IMG/VR virus record: IMGVR_UViG_3300046754_000049
Span: 1-23,485 of that record
Source: a virus
Length of the DNA: 23,485 bases
Direction: 5' to 3' (one strand)
Under the pieces are notes generated by a model that saw nothing but the letters and a program-made list of their open reading frames with translations, did not search any database and had not been told where the DNA came from. The translations under genes and the position numbers were made by a program. Shown piece after piece: positions 22,977 to 23,485 of the stretch; the first letter of the stretch is position 1, and every line of letters starts with the position of its first letter.

Positions 22977-23351
22977 TCAGCCTAGATCAATGGACACCTT
23001 GATATCCCCAGCCACCTGAACCTGTGAACGATCAATAGGCTTATACCCAGCACGATCCAACAGATCCTTACTAGCCTCAAGCTGAACGTACTCAGACTTA
23101 GCACTCGTAGCCAACCTACGCACTGTACCAGCAGCCAGAGTAGCGCTCAAACCAAACTCATCATTCATCCGCTGCATCAAGTACTGCTGCACATGCGGTA
23201 ACTTCATCGTCTTGGTTGCAGTCACTCTTCCAGATTCACCCTTAGCATATCCAGCCAACTCTGCTGCTTGTGCTATCGTACAACCTTTTGCTACAATCGT
23301 GTCTACTAACGCCGTCTGTTTATCAGTCAGCTTCCTGTTTGCTGGAACCAT
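22977..23351 (-). CDS. Terminase small subunit
   Basis: 124 residues. The N-terminal part (LTDKQTALVDTIVAKGCTIA, 8-27, then QAAELAGYAKGESGRVTATK) is a helix-turn-helix DNA-binding region in the layout of phage small terminases. It is followed by LPHVQQYLMQRM, the usual helix after it, and a helical oligomerisation segment (LQLEASKDLL-like at about 92-103). The C-terminus (VAGDIKVSIDLG) is a typical short beta tail that contacts the large subunit. It recognises viral DNA for packaging. The ATG is preceded by AGGGG with five nt spacing. Its stop is followed by the 151-nt gap and then the chain leading to terL, so the two subunits are unusually far apart. Confidence 0.85.
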   Translation of the reverse strand: MVPANRKLTDKQTALVDTIVAKGCTIAQAAELAGYAKGESGRVTATKTMKLPHVQQYLMQRMNDEFGLSATLAAGTVRRLATSAKSEYVQLEASKDLLDRAGYKPIDRSQVQVAGDIKVSIDLG

Positions 23352-23371
23352 GTCACCCCTGTTTTCTAAGC

Positions 23372-23412
23372 TTAGTCATTATTAAAACATCTATCGTATG
23401 TCTCATTCGCTT
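23372..23412 (-). CDS. Possible C-terminal end of an upstream gene (partial)
   Basis: Between the G-rich end and terS, a minus-strand frame reads QANETYDRCFNND and stops at TAA (23372-23374), 20 nt before the terS start. The composition looks like a real helical protein end, but only 13 codons are available. A second frame (ending MTKLRKQG, stop TGA just before the terS ATG) is also open. The identity cannot be determined. Confidence 0.25.

Positions 23413-23485
<73 letters not shown>

Overview
This is about 23.4 kb of a marine tailed-phage genome, a T7-type podovirus by gene content, probably assembled from a metagenome. Every supported gene is on the minus strand, so transcription runs from the right end of the window to the left. 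The host cannot be read from the sequence. Several small proteins resemble families I know mainly from marine phages, and the contig is AT-rich, both of which fit a phage of an AT-rich marine alphaproteobacterium. Relatedness to HMO-2011-type or autographivirus-like podoviruses is only a guess.

Layout in the direction of transcription. (1) 23351-19621 is the packaging block: small terminase, a 150-nt non-coding gap, then a tightly packed chain of small, mostly basic genes (36, 73, 88 HNH, 61, 25, 87, 55, 78 and 66 residues) ending in the large terminase. Most of these genes overlap by 1, 4, 11 or 29 nt. Two (25 and 55 residues) are very short but well supported, and a third (36 residues) is plausible. 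(2) 19611-15181 is the head block: small MCFG protein, portal, Bbp19-like protein, scaffold, a protein resembling T7 gp13 (DUF2833/GNAT-like), major capsid protein and a small likely virion protein. (3) 15147-11642 is the tail tube: gp11-like adaptor and gp12-like nozzle. (4) 11642-4117 holds three ejection (internal core) proteins in T7 order 14-15-16. (5) 4061-1 holds a small virion protein, a large LamG-repeat tail fibre, a small fibre-associated protein and the start of another fibre gene cut by the window edge.

Together these genes cover genome packaging, capsid assembly, tail assembly, DNA ejection and host recognition. No replication, lysis or integration genes are visible. The morphogenesis order follows T7, except that the terminase genes lie upstream of the portal and the gp13-like gene lies between scaffold and capsid.

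The observations most worth following are: a cupredoxin-like domain with a full set of candidate type 1 copper ligands inserted in the tail nozzle protein; a cUUCGg hairpin separating a strong Shine-Dalgarno sequence from the start codon of the tail adaptor gene; two MCFG genes sharing the same 17-bp start region; and the translationally coupled run of microgenes, with an AT-hook-like 25-residue peptide, between the terminase genes. The right end (23413-23485) is almost pure G and looks like a library or sequencing artefact, not phage DNA.
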